Positions 53,471 through 62,470 of a stretch of DNA of 64,000 nt are shown here, piece after piece. The notes below the pieces were generated by a model. The model saw only the letters and a list, made by a program, of their open reading frames with translations, did not search any database and was not told where the DNA came from. Positions within the stretch are counted from its first letter, which is position 1, and the number at the start of each line of letters is the position of its first letter. The DNA comes from Micavibrio_A sp964539025 (GTDB taxonomy: Bacteria > Pseudomonadota > Alphaproteobacteria > Micavibrionales > Micavibrionaceae), in NCBI GenBank assembly GCA_964539025.1, contig CAZIFA010000002.1:335152-399151 (forward strand), read 5' to 3'. A program made the translations under genes and the position numbers.

Positions 53471-54412
53471 ATGTCCAAACCCCTTCGCATCGCCTTTATG
53501 GGCACACCGGATTTTACGGTGCCGACGTTACAAAAGCTGATTGATCACCCGCAGGTCGATCTTGTTTGCGCTTATACCCAGCCGCCGCGTCCAGCAGGAA
53601 GGGGGCAACAGGTGCAGCTTTCCCCCGTTCATCAAGCCGCGCAGGATCATGGAATCCCCGTTCGCACCCCGGTCAACTTCAAAAATCCCGATGATGTAAA
53701 AGATTTCGAAGATCTTCGTCTTGATGCCGCCGTGGTAGCAGGTTTTGGCATGCTCTTGCCAAAATCGATTCTATCGGCACCCGTGCATGGATGTATTAAC
53801 GTTCATCCTTCTTTGTTGCCACGTTGGCGCGGCGTTGCGCCTGTGCAATACGCGATATGGCATGGCGATTCTAAAACCGGTGTCTGCGTCATGCAGCTTG
53901 ATGAAAAAATGGACACGGGGCCTATTATCGCACGGCAGATCGTGGATATGGGAGAGAGGGAAACAACCTCTGCCTTGAATAACAAACTCTGGAATCTCGG
54001 GGCAGATATGCTTTCTGAAGTCATCGATCTTATTATTCGCGATGGAAAGGTGATATCTGAGCCCCAGTCGGCGGAAGGCGCAACTTATACCCGCATGTTC
54101 AAAAAAGAAGACGGAAAAATAAACTGGAACCAGAGTGCAACAGAAATAGACCGTCAAATCCGTGCGCTCAATCCATGGCCGGGAACATGGGCTGAGGATG
54201 CAAAAGGCCGTCGCCTAAAAATTCTTGAAGCGTCCGTATGCTCCGAAACTCACGTGGGTGATGCAGGATCAGTTCTGGAAGACGGCATCGTTGTCTGCGG
54301 CAATGGCACGACGCTGAAACTTAAAATCGTACAACCCGAAAACAAAAAACCTATGAGCGTGGATGATGCGATGCGTGGCGGTTATCTGATTAGCGGACAA
54401 AAGCTTCAATGA
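53471..54412 (+). CDS. fmt: Methionyl-tRNA formyltransferase
   Basis: 313 residues. It has FMGTPDFTVPTLQKL, the catalytic-site motif CINVHPSLLPRWRGVAPVQY and the DTGPI loop (KMDTGPIIARQ), then the C-terminal tRNA-binding beta domain (INWNQSATEIDRQIRALNPW). It formylates Met-tRNAfMet with 10-formyl-THF. Its stop overlaps the truA start by 4 nt. Confidence 0.97.
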   Translation: MSKPLRIAFMGTPDFTVPTLQKLIDHPQVDLVCAYTQPPRPAGRGQQVQLSPVHQAAQDHGIPVRTPVNFKNPDDVKDFEDLRLDAAVVAGFGMLLPKSILSAPVHGCINVHPSLLPRWRGVAPVQYAIWHGDSKTGVCVMQLDEKMDTGPIIARQIVDMGERETTSALNNKLWNLGADMLSEVIDLIIRDGKVISEPQSAEGATYTRMFKKEDGKINWNQSATEIDRQIRALNPWPGTWAEDAKGRRLKILEASVCSETHVGDAGSVLEDGIVVCGNGTTLKLKIVQPENKKPMSVDDAMRGGYLISGQKLQ

Positions 54413-55155
54413 CCCGCTGGAAGCTAATCATCGAATATAACGGCAAACCCTATAACGGCTGGCAGCGTCAGGACGGCCAGCCTTCTGTGCAGCAGTCGGT
54501 TGAAGAAGCCATCTATAAATTCTGTCAGCAGGATATCCGCATCCACGCGGCGGGCCGCACCGACACAGGCGTGCACGCTATGGGGCAAGTGGCGCATTTC
54601 GATCTGGATTACGGGATGCGCCCGCTTACGGGGTTTGATCTTGCCAAGGCAATCAACGCGCATCTGAGACCACACCCAATTGTAGTTGTGAACGCGCAAG
54701 AAGCTGATCCGGAATTCCACGCGCGGTTTATGGCCAAGAACAAGCTTTATCGTTACCGCATCATCAATCGTACCTTTCCGATTGCAATTGAAGAAGGCTT
54801 TGCTTGGCATATCTGGAAAAATCTTGATGTGCCTGTGATGCATGACGCGGCGCAAGTAATGCTCGGCCAGCATGATTTTACGACATTTCGCGATTCCGAA
54901 TGTCAGGCGAAAACGCCTATCCGTACGTTGGATCGCATTGAGCTAATGCGCAACGGTGATGAAATTACGATGGAGGTGGAAGCAAGATCTTTCCTGCATC
55001 ATCAGGTGCGCAATACGATCGGCACGCTCATCCTCGTCGGCGAAGGAAAATGGAGCAAAGCCGATTTCAAAAATGCGTTTGAGGCGAAGGATCGCACAAA
55101 AGGCGGCATCACCGCTCCGCCGGATGGGCTTTATCTGGTGCGCATCGATTATTAA
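54409..55155 (+). CDS. truA: tRNA pseudouridine(38-40) synthase
   Basis: 248 residues. Catalytic Asp in AAGRTDTGVHAMGQVAHFD; YNGKPYNGWQRQDGQPSVQQ and FLHHQVRNTIGTLILVGEGK are standard TruA motifs. It modifies the anticodon stem-loop of many tRNAs. It is the last gene of the rmuC-def-fmt-truA operon; no plus-strand terminator with a T run follows. Confidence 0.96.
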   Translation: MTRWKLIIEYNGKPYNGWQRQDGQPSVQQSVEEAIYKFCQQDIRIHAAGRTDTGVHAMGQVAHFDLDYGMRPLTGFDLAKAINAHLRPHPIVVVNAQEADPEFHARFMAKNKLYRYRIINRTFPIAIEEGFAWHIWKNLDVPVMHDAAQVMLGQHDFTTFRDSECQAKTPIRTLDRIELMRNGDEITMEVEARSFLHHQVRNTIGTLILVGEGKWSKADFKNAFEAKDRTKGGITAPPDGLYLVRIDY

Positions 55156-55163
55156 GCCGCACA

Positions 55164-55200
55164 AAAAAATTCCCCGTGGCGGGGGAATATCACCACGGGG
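55164..55200 (-). terminator. Intrinsic terminator for the minus-strand dap operon
   Basis: CCCCGTGG (55172-55179) pairs with CCACGGGG (55193-55200). Read on the minus strand the stem is followed by AATTTTTTTG, a good U tract. On the plus strand no T run follows, so it serves dapE rather than truA. The rest of 55201-55332 shows no gene. Confidence 0.75.
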
Positions 55201-55332
55201 AGGAGTCAGGGGTCAGAGAGAGTCATGAGAGACATGTATATGTCGTCGTGACAATGATAATACTCGCATCCGAATCGTACGCTCGTTTGTCCGGATCGTG
55301 ATGATTTCAAGATGAATTGCGGCGAAAATGCG

Positions 55333-56478
55333 TTAAGCGAAATATAATTTTAATATTTCATGGTAAATAGACTCGCATTTTTCGAGTTGTGGTATGGTAC
55401 AGAACTCGTCCACCTGATGGATGGATTTGTTCACCATGCCAAATTCCACGACCGGGCAATAATTTGCAACGAATCGGGCATCCGATGTGCCGCCATGTGT
55501 GGTCATGGCGGGTTTGTGGCCTGTGATGGCGGTTACGGCATCGACCACCAACGCCGTCCAAGCACCGGGCTGGGTGAGGAATGGGTGCGCGCCGCGTGTG
55601 AAGCTAAGCTCATAACGCGGATCGATATCATCCAGCAGTTTGCGAATTTTTGCTTCTAGTTCTTCCATCTTCCATCGGTCGGAAAAACGAATGTTGAACT
55701 GCGCTGTGCCGCGTGCAGGGATCACATTGCCCGCATTATTGCCGACATCGATGCTGGTAACTTCCAGATTGCTTGGCGGGAAATAGGCCGATCCCTGATC
55801 ATAGATGGTGGATGAAAGCGTATCGAGGTATTTGATGAGGCGCGGGAGTGGATTGTCCGCGCGGTCGGGATAGGCGACATGGCCTTGCTTGCCATTCACC
55901 ACCAGATGACCGGAGAGCGATCCTCTGCGCCCGATTTTCACTTCCTGTCCCATGAATTCAGGATTGGATGGCTCCCCGACAAGGCATGCATCAGGAATGT
56001 GATTGTTCTCTTTCATCCATTCCAGAACGCGCGCGGTGCCGTTGATCGCGTCCTTTTCTTCATCTCCCGTGATCAAAAGGCTGATCGAACCGTGATTGAA
56101 GTTCGGTTCGGCTTTTAAAAATGTCTGCACGGCGGCGACGAAGGCTGCGACCTCGCCCTTCATGTCGGCGGCGCCACGACCGATGATGGAATCGCCTTTG
56201 ATGGTACCGGAGAAGGGGGGAACGCTCCATGCTTTTTCATCACCGGGTGGTACGACATCGGTGTGTCCCGCAAAACAAACATGCGGACCTTTGCTGCCTC
56301 GCCGCGCAAAAAAGTTTTGTACTTTGTAAGATCCACGTCCTTCGAACGGCAGATCGAAAATCTCGAAGCCCATGGGTTTGAGCAGAGATTTCAAATACGC
56401 CTGCGCCCCGGCATCTTCAGGCCTGATGGATGGAAACGAGATCAGTTTTTGTGCGATATCTACAACGGATTGGTTCAT
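55333..56478 (-). CDS. dapE: Succinyl-diaminopimelate desuccinylase
   Basis: 381 residues. Metal-binding motifs VCFAGHTDVVPPGDE and GRGAADMKGEVAAFVAA (His, Asp), catalytic Glu in ITGDEEKDAING, and GGTSDARF near the C-terminus. It releases L,L-diaminopimelate from its succinyl form in lysine and peptidoglycan synthesis. Its start overlaps the stop of the unknown upstream gene by 4 nt, and dapD lies beyond that, so the two dap enzymes flank an unknown protein in one operon. Confidence 0.96.
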   Translation of the reverse strand: MNQSVVDIAQKLISFPSIRPEDAGAQAYLKSLLKPMGFEIFDLPFEGRGSYKVQNFFARRGSKGPHVCFAGHTDVVPPGDEKAWSVPPFSGTIKGDSIIGRGAADMKGEVAAFVAAVQTFLKAEPNFNHGSISLLITGDEEKDAINGTARVLEWMKENNHIPDACLVGEPSNPEFMGQEVKIGRRGSLSGHLVVNGKQGHVAYPDRADNPLPRLIKYLDTLSSTIYDQGSAYFPPSNLEVTSIDVGNNAGNVIPARGTAQFNIRFSDRWKMEELEAKIRKLLDDIDPRYELSFTRGAHPFLTQPGAWTALVVDAVTAITGHKPAMTTHGGTSDARFVANYCPVVEFGMVNKSIHQVDEFCTIPQLEKCESIYHEILKLYFA

Positions 56479-57683
56479 GCCATATTAGGAGCATAGGCCG
56501 CGCGTTCCGGCAAGTAGGTAGAAGCAGCTTTTTCCCTGTCTATGTGATTGTAGGGCATTGGGAAGTGTGTTTTAAGTGCTGGATAGAGGGCGTTTTGCAA
56601 AAGCAGACTGGTGCGCATATTGGTCTCTTTTGCCGCTTTATCTTCCAGATCTTCCAAGCTTCCAGTCACCGGGTGCCATGCCGGACCCAGAAGTTCGAAC
56701 CCGCCTTTGGCGACAGGCAGGTAGCGCTTGATATCGATTGGTCGCGCATGTTTGGGGTTGGCACCACCCTCACCATAATCCACGACGCTCTCCATAATGA
56801 CCAGATTGATACCAAGCATGGAATCTGACGCTCTAATGGATTTTTCGATGAAGGGAAATTTTTCGCAGGCTTCATCGGCGATCGCGCGCCGCCCATAAAG
56901 CCTGCGGCGTTCTTCATTGTAACCGCGGTTTACATCGTCGGTATAGGCCTGATGATTGCGGGAACTCATTCCCTCGATACCATCATTCATTTTGTTTTCA
57001 ATGGTATTAGGATCCAGCAATACATGATCCATATATAAATTCAGATCATCTTCAAATCTGGGGTCTTTCTGATATTTGTCGCTTTTATCCTTCAAGACGA
57101 ATCTGCCAAATTCATCTCTGCGGGGAATTTTGCGGGTTACATTATCGATACCATTGGCAATCATTGTTGCTTTCTGGCGCAGCATAAAATAATACGCATC
57201 GTCATGGCCATTGTTGCCCCAGACGTCATGAATGCGTTTCTCGTAATACGTATAAATTTTTAGTTTGTCGTGGCCAAGATCTTCCCAACTATCGTGTCTT
57301 AAGTCGATCGAAACACCGACTTCCAAGCCACCAAGCTCTTCTAGTTTTTCGTATTGGGTCAGACCTGCTCTTACTTTGGAGCAGCGGTATAAAACCTCTT
57401 TTGCCTCGTGATACCAGTTCGGTGTCTTTCCATCGGCACGGTAAGCATGCTTGCCGGTTTTTTCTTCGAGCAAAGCCTCGAAGCTCCATGTGGCCAGCGG
57501 CCAGTCCATTTTTTTGAAGAAGGTGAAAAACGCTTGTTTGGTTAGTTCCACATTCTCTGGTTCAATAGCTTGTTTTTTGGAATCGAAATTGATCGCGGTG
57601 AGCAACGCATCAAAGCTTTCGTTAAAAAGCAGATGTTCGCGCGAAGGTTGATTGTTTACTGCCTGTTCAAATCCGTTACGCAT
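56475..57683 (-). CDS. Unknown 402-residue protein between dapD and dapE, with an HDxxED-like motif
   Basis: 402 residues, soluble, no signal. Highly charged and aromatic. A notable motif is SIDLRHDSWEDLGHDKLKIY (about residue 130), reminiscent of the HD-x-x-ED metal motif of RelA/SpoT-type hydrolases, but the usual other HD-domain residues are not evident. No family is recognised. The base composition is visibly more AT-rich than the dap genes around it (especially 56990-57300). Four-base overlap with dapE indicates shared translation. Function is unknown; recent acquisition is possible. Confidence 0.78.
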   Translation of the reverse strand: MRNGFEQAVNNQPSREHLLFNESFDALLTAINFDSKKQAIEPENVELTKQAFFTFFKKMDWPLATWSFEALLEEKTGKHAYRADGKTPNWYHEAKEVLYRCSKVRAGLTQYEKLEELGGLEVGVSIDLRHDSWEDLGHDKLKIYTYYEKRIHDVWGNNGHDDAYYFMLRQKATMIANGIDNVTRKIPRRDEFGRFVLKDKSDKYQKDPRFEDDLNLYMDHVLLDPNTIENKMNDGIEGMSSRNHQAYTDDVNRGYNEERRRLYGRRAIADEACEKFPFIEKSIRASDSMLGINLVIMESVVDYGEGGANPKHARPIDIKRYLPVAKGGFELLGPAWHPVTGSLEDLEDKAAKETNMRTSLLLQNALYPALKTHFPMPYNHIDREKAASTYLPERAAYAPNMA

Positions 57684-57798
57684 GCAAATTTCATAATCGT
57701 TAAAATATGGGCAGACTTATAGCATAGTGCGCCGACAGATCAACACATATATGTAAAACATTAGTCAGGTCTGATATGAATTTTTCAGAGGTCGTGGA

Positions 57799-58659
57799 CT
57801 AATCCCGCAAAAGCTCGTTAATCCCAGTCTTGCTGCGGGTTTTGGCGTCCACGCGCTTGACTATCACGGCACAGGCCAGAGACGGGCCGGGCTGGCCGTT
57901 TGGTAGGGGTTTGCCGGGCAGGGCGCCGGGCACGACGACGGAATAGGCGGGTACGCGGCCTATGAACACTTCCCCTGATTCACGGTCGACGATCTTGGTG
58001 GAGGCGCCGAGGAACACGCCCATGGATAAAACAGAGCCTTCCTCGACGATTACGCCTTCGGCAACTTCGGATCTTGCGCCGATGAACACATTGTCTTCGA
58101 TGATGACCGGCCCTGCCTGCAGTGGTTCCAGAACGCCGCCGATTCCGACGCCGCCCGAGATATGACAGTTTTTGCCGATCTGCGCGCAGCTTCCCACCGT
58201 CGCCCAAGTGTCGATCATTGTGGATTCGCCGACATGCGCGCCCAGATTGACGAAGGATGGCATCAGAACAACATTCGGTGCGATATAGGCGGAACGGCGC
58301 ACGATGCAATTTGGCACGGCACGAAAACCCGCTTTTTTGAAATCTTCATCAGACCAGCCATCGAATTTGCTTGGCACCTTGTCCCACCAGTTCGAACCGC
58401 CGGGACCGTTCGAAATTTTTTCCATGGGATTGAGGCGGAAGGACAACAGCACGGCTTTTTTCAGCCATTGATTGACGACCCATGATCCGGATGTTTTTTC
58501 TGCGATGCGTGCAGCTCCGGAATCAAGCAGGTTTAACGCTTCATTCACAGCGTCGCGCACTTCGCCTTTGGTCGCGGTAGAGATAGTGTCCTTGGTTTCC
58601 CATGCGGATTCAATGATGGCGGATAAGGTTGCATCTTGCTGACGGGCGGTGTTGGACAT
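57799..58659 (-). CDS. dapD: 2,3,4,5-tetrahydropyridine-2,6-dicarboxylate N-succinyltransferase
   Basis: 286 residues from ATG 58659 with AAAGGA upstream; the open frame runs further up without support. Helical N-domain, then the left-handed beta-helix of hexapeptide repeats (IAPNVVLMPSFVNLGAHVGE, IGKNCHISGGVGIGGVLEPL) and the C-terminal SLACAVIVKRVDAKTRSKTG. It succinylates tetrahydrodipicolinate in the DAP pathway. It is the first gene of the dapD-orf-dapE operon, with 115 bp before the next gene. Confidence 0.96.
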   Translation of the reverse strand: MSNTARQQDATLSAIIESAWETKDTISTATKGEVRDAVNEALNLLDSGAARIAEKTSGSWVVNQWLKKAVLLSFRLNPMEKISNGPGGSNWWDKVPSKFDGWSDEDFKKAGFRAVPNCIVRRSAYIAPNVVLMPSFVNLGAHVGESTMIDTWATVGSCAQIGKNCHISGGVGIGGVLEPLQAGPVIIEDNVFIGARSEVAEGVIVEEGSVLSMGVFLGASTKIVDRESGEVFIGRVPAYSVVVPGALPGKPLPNGQPGPSLACAVIVKRVDAKTRSKTGINELLRD

Positions 58660-58818
58660 GTCTTTTCCTTTTGAAATGATATAGCCGCAATTGATCATAA
58701 ATCCGTTTGTCACTCAAGGCGCAAATGTCTTACAAACCTGCGCTTCTTCGCTATTTTAAGGAACCATTGCGCCGCTTGCGTGGTTGGCTGCCTGAAACCG
58801 CATCAACGGGAATTTTAA

Positions 58819-59043
58819 ATGGTTTATATACGCAAAATTGCCGTGAAGCCGGATATACAACCTGGTCAGCCTGTGCAGCCGGAAGTGAATCCCCCTGTAA
58901 CGCCGCAACCTGAAATCAGGCCCGAACCCGTGCCGCATAATCCCCCTCCCGACCTGCCTCCCTCGCAACCCGAAACACCTCCGCAGCAACCGCAACAGCC
59001 CATTCCCAACCCGCCCGATCCGCGCCCGCCGCTGCAGCAATAA
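58819..59043 (+). CDS. Small proline-rich protein, uncertain
   Basis: 74 residues, about 40 percent Pro, with repeats of PQPE, PxPPP and QPQQP (VNPPVTPQPEIRPEPVPHNP). GGGA lies about 9 nt upstream of ATG 58819. No signal peptide. It could be a real low-complexity periplasmic or cytoplasmic linker protein or a chance frame. It sits in the dapD/FemAB gap of about 455 bp, where nothing else convincing is seen. Confidence 0.45.
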   Translation: MVYIRKIAVKPDIQPGQPVQPEVNPPVTPQPEIRPEPVPHNPPPDLPPSQPETPPQQPQQPIPNPPDPRPPLQQ

Positions 59044-59114
59044 TATTCAGGCGGTCGAACAGCCTGCTAATGACGATCAGAACAACGTTGACACAGACCT
59101 GATCCACAGCTTTG

Positions 59115-60092
59115 ATGATGCCTCACAGAATAAGGATCATCACGGTCGTGAGCTGCGTAATCAAGTGGAACACTCAATCCATTGACGAATGGGAAAGGCG
59201 TTTTTCCCGCGTTCCGCGCTCGAATCTTTTACAAAGCTATACATACGCGCAAGTCACAGGCCCGCTGCAAAAACAAACGCCGCGCTGGGGGCTAATCGAG
59301 ATTGACGGGCAGGAAGCGGGCATCGTGCAGATGTTCGAAGCAGGAATTTTGTGGAACAGATTCCATGCGGTCATTCTCGATCGTGGACCACTCTGGTTCG
59401 AAGGGTTTGGTACTGCGCTACACGTCAAACGCTTCTTCGATGAACTCAACAAACAACTCCCGCAACGATGGGGCCGCAAACGCCGTATCCTTCCGGAAAC
59501 CGAAGACGGGCCGACCGCGCATAAACTCATCTCTCAAACCGGGCTCCATTTTTTCGGACGGGGCTATGAGACTATCTGGCTTGACCTGACGCCGGACGTT
59601 GAAACTCTTCGTGCCAATCTCAAATCCAACTGGCGCAACAAACTGGGTAAAGCGGAAAAAGCGGGCATAACCATTGACTGGGATATGGGCGGCATACATT
59701 TGTCTTGGCTGACCGGCATCTATGCCGCCGATAAAAGCCTTCGTGCCTATGGCGGCCCGACCCCGGCATTTTTGCGTAAATACGGCCCTTTGTTGGCCGC
59801 CAAGGGCGATCTTTTGGTCGGGCGGGCGCTGAAAGGGAACGACCCCATCGCCTTTGTCCTGTTTGCAGGCCATGGGCGCAGCGCCACCTACCTTGCCGGG
59901 TGGTCTTCGGTGGATGGAAGGGAAAATGCGGCGCATCACCTGCTTCTCTGGCAGGGGGCGCTTGTGCTAAAAGAAAAGGGAATCAAGGAACTCGATCTTG
60001 GAGGAATTAACGATGAAAGCGCTGAAGGTATCAAAATTTTCAAAGAAGGGCTGGGCGGGCGCAACGTGCGCTATGTCGGCCATTATATTTAG
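59115..60092 (+). CDS. FemAB/GNAT-like aminoacyltransferase family protein
   Basis: 325 residues from ATG 59115; ATG 59118 and a GTG near 59149 are alternatives and no start has a strong ribosome site. It has two GNAT-like halves: SNLLQSYTYAQVTGPLQKQT and WGLIEIDGQEAGIVQMFEAG, then LKSNWRNKLGKAEKAGI and LLWQGALVLKEKGIKELDLG with GINDESAEGIKIFKEGLGG, typical of the FemAB/FmhB-like family. In Gram-positives such enzymes build peptidoglycan bridges. In proteobacteria they are linked to glycan or lipid modification and substrate is unknown. Its last 80 nt overlap the next gene. Confidence 0.82.
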   Translation: MMPHRIRIITVVSCVIKWNTQSIDEWERRFSRVPRSNLLQSYTYAQVTGPLQKQTPRWGLIEIDGQEAGIVQMFEAGILWNRFHAVILDRGPLWFEGFGTALHVKRFFDELNKQLPQRWGRKRRILPETEDGPTAHKLISQTGLHFFGRGYETIWLDLTPDVETLRANLKSNWRNKLGKAEKAGITIDWDMGGIHLSWLTGIYAADKSLRAYGGPTPAFLRKYGPLLAAKGDLLVGRALKGNDPIAFVLFAGHGRSATYLAGWSSVDGRENAAHHLLLWQGALVLKEKGIKELDLGGINDESAEGIKIFKEGLGGRNVRYVGHYI

Positions 60093-61035
60093 CGGCGTGA
60101 TTACATTCTCATCGCCTTACGCTTATGCGACTGCCGCCGCGACGAAAGCAGATCCTGCGTCAGTAAAACAGGAAGCGGCCAAGGAAATAAAACCCGCGCC
60201 CAAATCTACGCCCAAACATGCGGCCAAAGAAAAATCTGCAAAGATTGCAAAAGCGCCTGCGGGTGAAGCGCAGATCATGAAATACGATGTTTATGCTGGC
60301 GGATTTCATGTTGTAGAGGCCAGTCTTGATGTTGATCTCGCGGCCAGGAACCGCTACCTTTTGAAATTGTCTGCGGCAACGCGCGGCATGTTTGCCGATC
60401 TCGCGCCATGGCAGGGTACGTTTCAAACCAACGGCTGGTATGACACAAAGCAAGCTCTACCTCAGCCGGAGATTCATTTCTCCGATACCAACTGGCGTGA
60501 TGAAAAGGAACTGACGGAATTTCTCTATAATCAGGACGGTTCGTTTAAGGAATACCGCGTCACCAACGAAAAAGAAAAAGGCCCCAAGGATCCTGAACCC
60601 GGCCTGCCCGATAATACAACGGATGTTCTGAGCGCAACGCTGAAAGTTATGAACAAGGTCGCGAGCAGCGGTCAATGCGAAGGCACGGACAAGATTTTCG
60701 ATGGCGCGCGCAGCTATAACATCGTCTTCCACCACAAGCAGCAGGTTGAACTCAAGGGCAGTGAATATAACGTCTATTCTGGCCCAGCGACCGAGTGCAC
60801 GATCGAGGTCAAACCGATCGCCGGTAAATGGCACGCCAAGCCCCGTGGCTGGATGTCTATCCAGGAACAGGGACGTGAACGCGGCACCATGCCGACCATC
60901 TGGCTTGCCCAGATGATGCAAGGACAGCCCGCCGTGCCGGTCAAAATCCGCGTTAAAACCGAATACGGAACGCTGTTTATGCACCTGACCGGCTATAATG
61001 GCGGCGGAAAGTCCTTAAAGCTGGCCCAGCAGTAA
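60013..61035 (+). CDS. Exported DUF3108-family protein
   Basis: 340 residues. ATG 60013 has a perfect GGAGGAATTAACG upstream within the FemAB-type gene, so the genes overlap by 80 nt in different frames. Signal peptide MKALKVSKFSKKGWAGATCA... ending YAYA|TA. A Lys/Ala/Pro-rich linker is followed by the DUF3108 domain: MKYDVYAGGFHVVEASLDVD, FADLAPWQGTFQTNGWYDTK, RDEKELTEFLY. The family is periplasmic beta-rich, with possible lipid or envelope ligands. Function is unproven. Confidence 0.85.
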   Translation: MKALKVSKFSKKGWAGATCAMSAIIFSGVITFSSPYAYATAAATKADPASVKQEAAKEIKPAPKSTPKHAAKEKSAKIAKAPAGEAQIMKYDVYAGGFHVVEASLDVDLAARNRYLLKLSAATRGMFADLAPWQGTFQTNGWYDTKQALPQPEIHFSDTNWRDEKELTEFLYNQDGSFKEYRVTNEKEKGPKDPEPGLPDNTTDVLSATLKVMNKVASSGQCEGTDKIFDGARSYNIVFHHKQQVELKGSEYNVYSGPATECTIEVKPIAGKWHAKPRGWMSIQEQGRERGTMPTIWLAQMMQGQPAVPVKIRVKTEYGTLFMHLTGYNGGGKSLKLAQQ

Positions 61036-61133
61036 CTTTAGTAAAAAAACCTTCATAAAACGCCCGAAAAGGTGTTACGGACTGCAACAGCTTGTGATTT
61101 GTGGTCGCGGGCGTATTTTGGAAGATTGGATGC

Positions 61134-62468
61134 ATGAAAAGGAAAGACCCTCTCGCCGTCGTGATTCTCGCTGCCGGAAAAGGCACGCGCATGAAATCGG
61201 GAAAAGCCAAAGTGATGCACGAGATCGCAGGGCGTCCTATGATCGGTTGGCTGATCGAGATAGCGGAAAGCTTGAATCCTGAAAAAATTATCGTTGTCAC
61301 AGCGCCAGGCATGGATGATGTTGCTGCTGCCGCAGCGCCGCATCAAGTTGCGATCCAGCAGACGCAAAAGGGCACAGGAGACGCTGTTAAACCTGCCATA
61401 CCACTGCTCAAAGGTTTTGACGGCAAGGTTTTAATCCTGCTCGGCGACGAACCGTTCCTTGATAAAAATAAGCTTGAAGAAATGATCAACTGGAACGGTC
61501 TTTCTGTGATGGCGGTGCGTCCGCTTTCGCCCAAAGGTCTTGGCCGCATGATCGTGCACGATGATGGCACGCTGGATCATATCGTCGAAGAAAAAGACGC
61601 AACCGAAGAACAAAAAGAAATTCGCCTCTGCAATGCCGGGAATTTCTGCGTGCCGTCCTCACATCTTTCCAAATGGCTCGATCAATTACAGAGCAATAAT
61701 TCGCAAGGCGAATATTACTTAACCGATATTCCCAAGATTGCAGAAAAAGACGGATATCTCACTTACGTCGTAGAATCCGATGTGCAATGGGTTTGGGGCA
61801 TTAACACAAGATCGGAACTTGCCGAACACGAACGCATGGCACAAGTCATGCTGCGCGATAAGGCCATGGCTGGCGGCGTTACCTTCACCGATCCCAACAC
61901 TGTTTATTTGAGCCACGATACATCGTTCGGCAAAGATGTTGTGATTGAACCCAACGTCTATTTCGGCCCCGGCGTCAAAGTTGCCGATAACGTCACCATT
62001 CATGCGTTCTCGCATCTCGAAGGCGTGACGATTGATAAAGGTGCGTCTATCGGCCCCTTCGCCCGCATCCGCCCGCACAGCCATATTGGCGAGGACGTGA
62101 CGATAGGCAATTTTATCGAAGTCAATCGCAGCAAAGTCGGCAAGGGCGCGAAATCGAAACATGTCTCTTATCTGGGCGATGTGACGATTGGTGAAAAATC
62201 CAATATCGGTGCAGGCACGGTGATCGCGAATTATGATGGCTTTAACAAACAAGATACATATATCGGCGCTGGTGTGTTCATCGGTTCCAACTCAACTGTG
62301 ATTGCGCCGGTGAAAATTGACGATGGCGCGATTGTCGCTGCCGGTTCCGTCGTTACGCATCACGTTCCCAAAGACTCCCTCATCGTTGCCCGCGCGCATC
62401 AGATGATCAAGGAAGGCTGGGCCGTTCTCTATCGCAATCGGAAAAAGAAGAACAAGGAGTCTGCTTAA
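61134..62468 (+). CDS. glmU: Bifunctional GlmU: GlcNAc-1-P uridyltransferase / glucosamine-1-P acetyltransferase
   Basis: 444 residues from ATG 61134. N-terminal uridyltransferase with VVILAAGKGTRMKSGKAKVM and the UDP site QKGTGDAVKPA, then the left-handed beta-helix acetyltransferase: VTIHAFSHLEGVTIDKGASI, GPFARIRPHSHIGEDVTIGN, FIEVNRSKVGKGAKSKHVSY. Makes UDP-GlcNAc for peptidoglycan and LPS. It is followed after 2 bp by glmS, which supplies glucosamine-6-P, a common alphaproteobacterial pair. Confidence 0.97.
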   Translation: MKRKDPLAVVILAAGKGTRMKSGKAKVMHEIAGRPMIGWLIEIAESLNPEKIIVVTAPGMDDVAAAAAPHQVAIQQTQKGTGDAVKPAIPLLKGFDGKVLILLGDEPFLDKNKLEEMINWNGLSVMAVRPLSPKGLGRMIVHDDGTLDHIVEEKDATEEQKEIRLCNAGNFCVPSSHLSKWLDQLQSNNSQGEYYLTDIPKIAEKDGYLTYVVESDVQWVWGINTRSELAEHERMAQVMLRDKAMAGGVTFTDPNTVYLSHDTSFGKDVVIEPNVYFGPGVKVADNVTIHAFSHLEGVTIDKGASIGPFARIRPHSHIGEDVTIGNFIEVNRSKVGKGAKSKHVSYLGDVTIGEKSNIGAGTVIANYDGFNKQDTYIGAGVFIGSNSTVIAPVKIDDGAIVAAGSVVTHHVPKDSLIVARAHQMIKEGWAVLYRNRKKKNKESA

Positions 62469-62470
62469 TA

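Noticed and set aside
55171..55200. Terminator for truA on the plus strand
   Set aside because: No T run follows on the plus strand; the U tract exists only on the minus strand.
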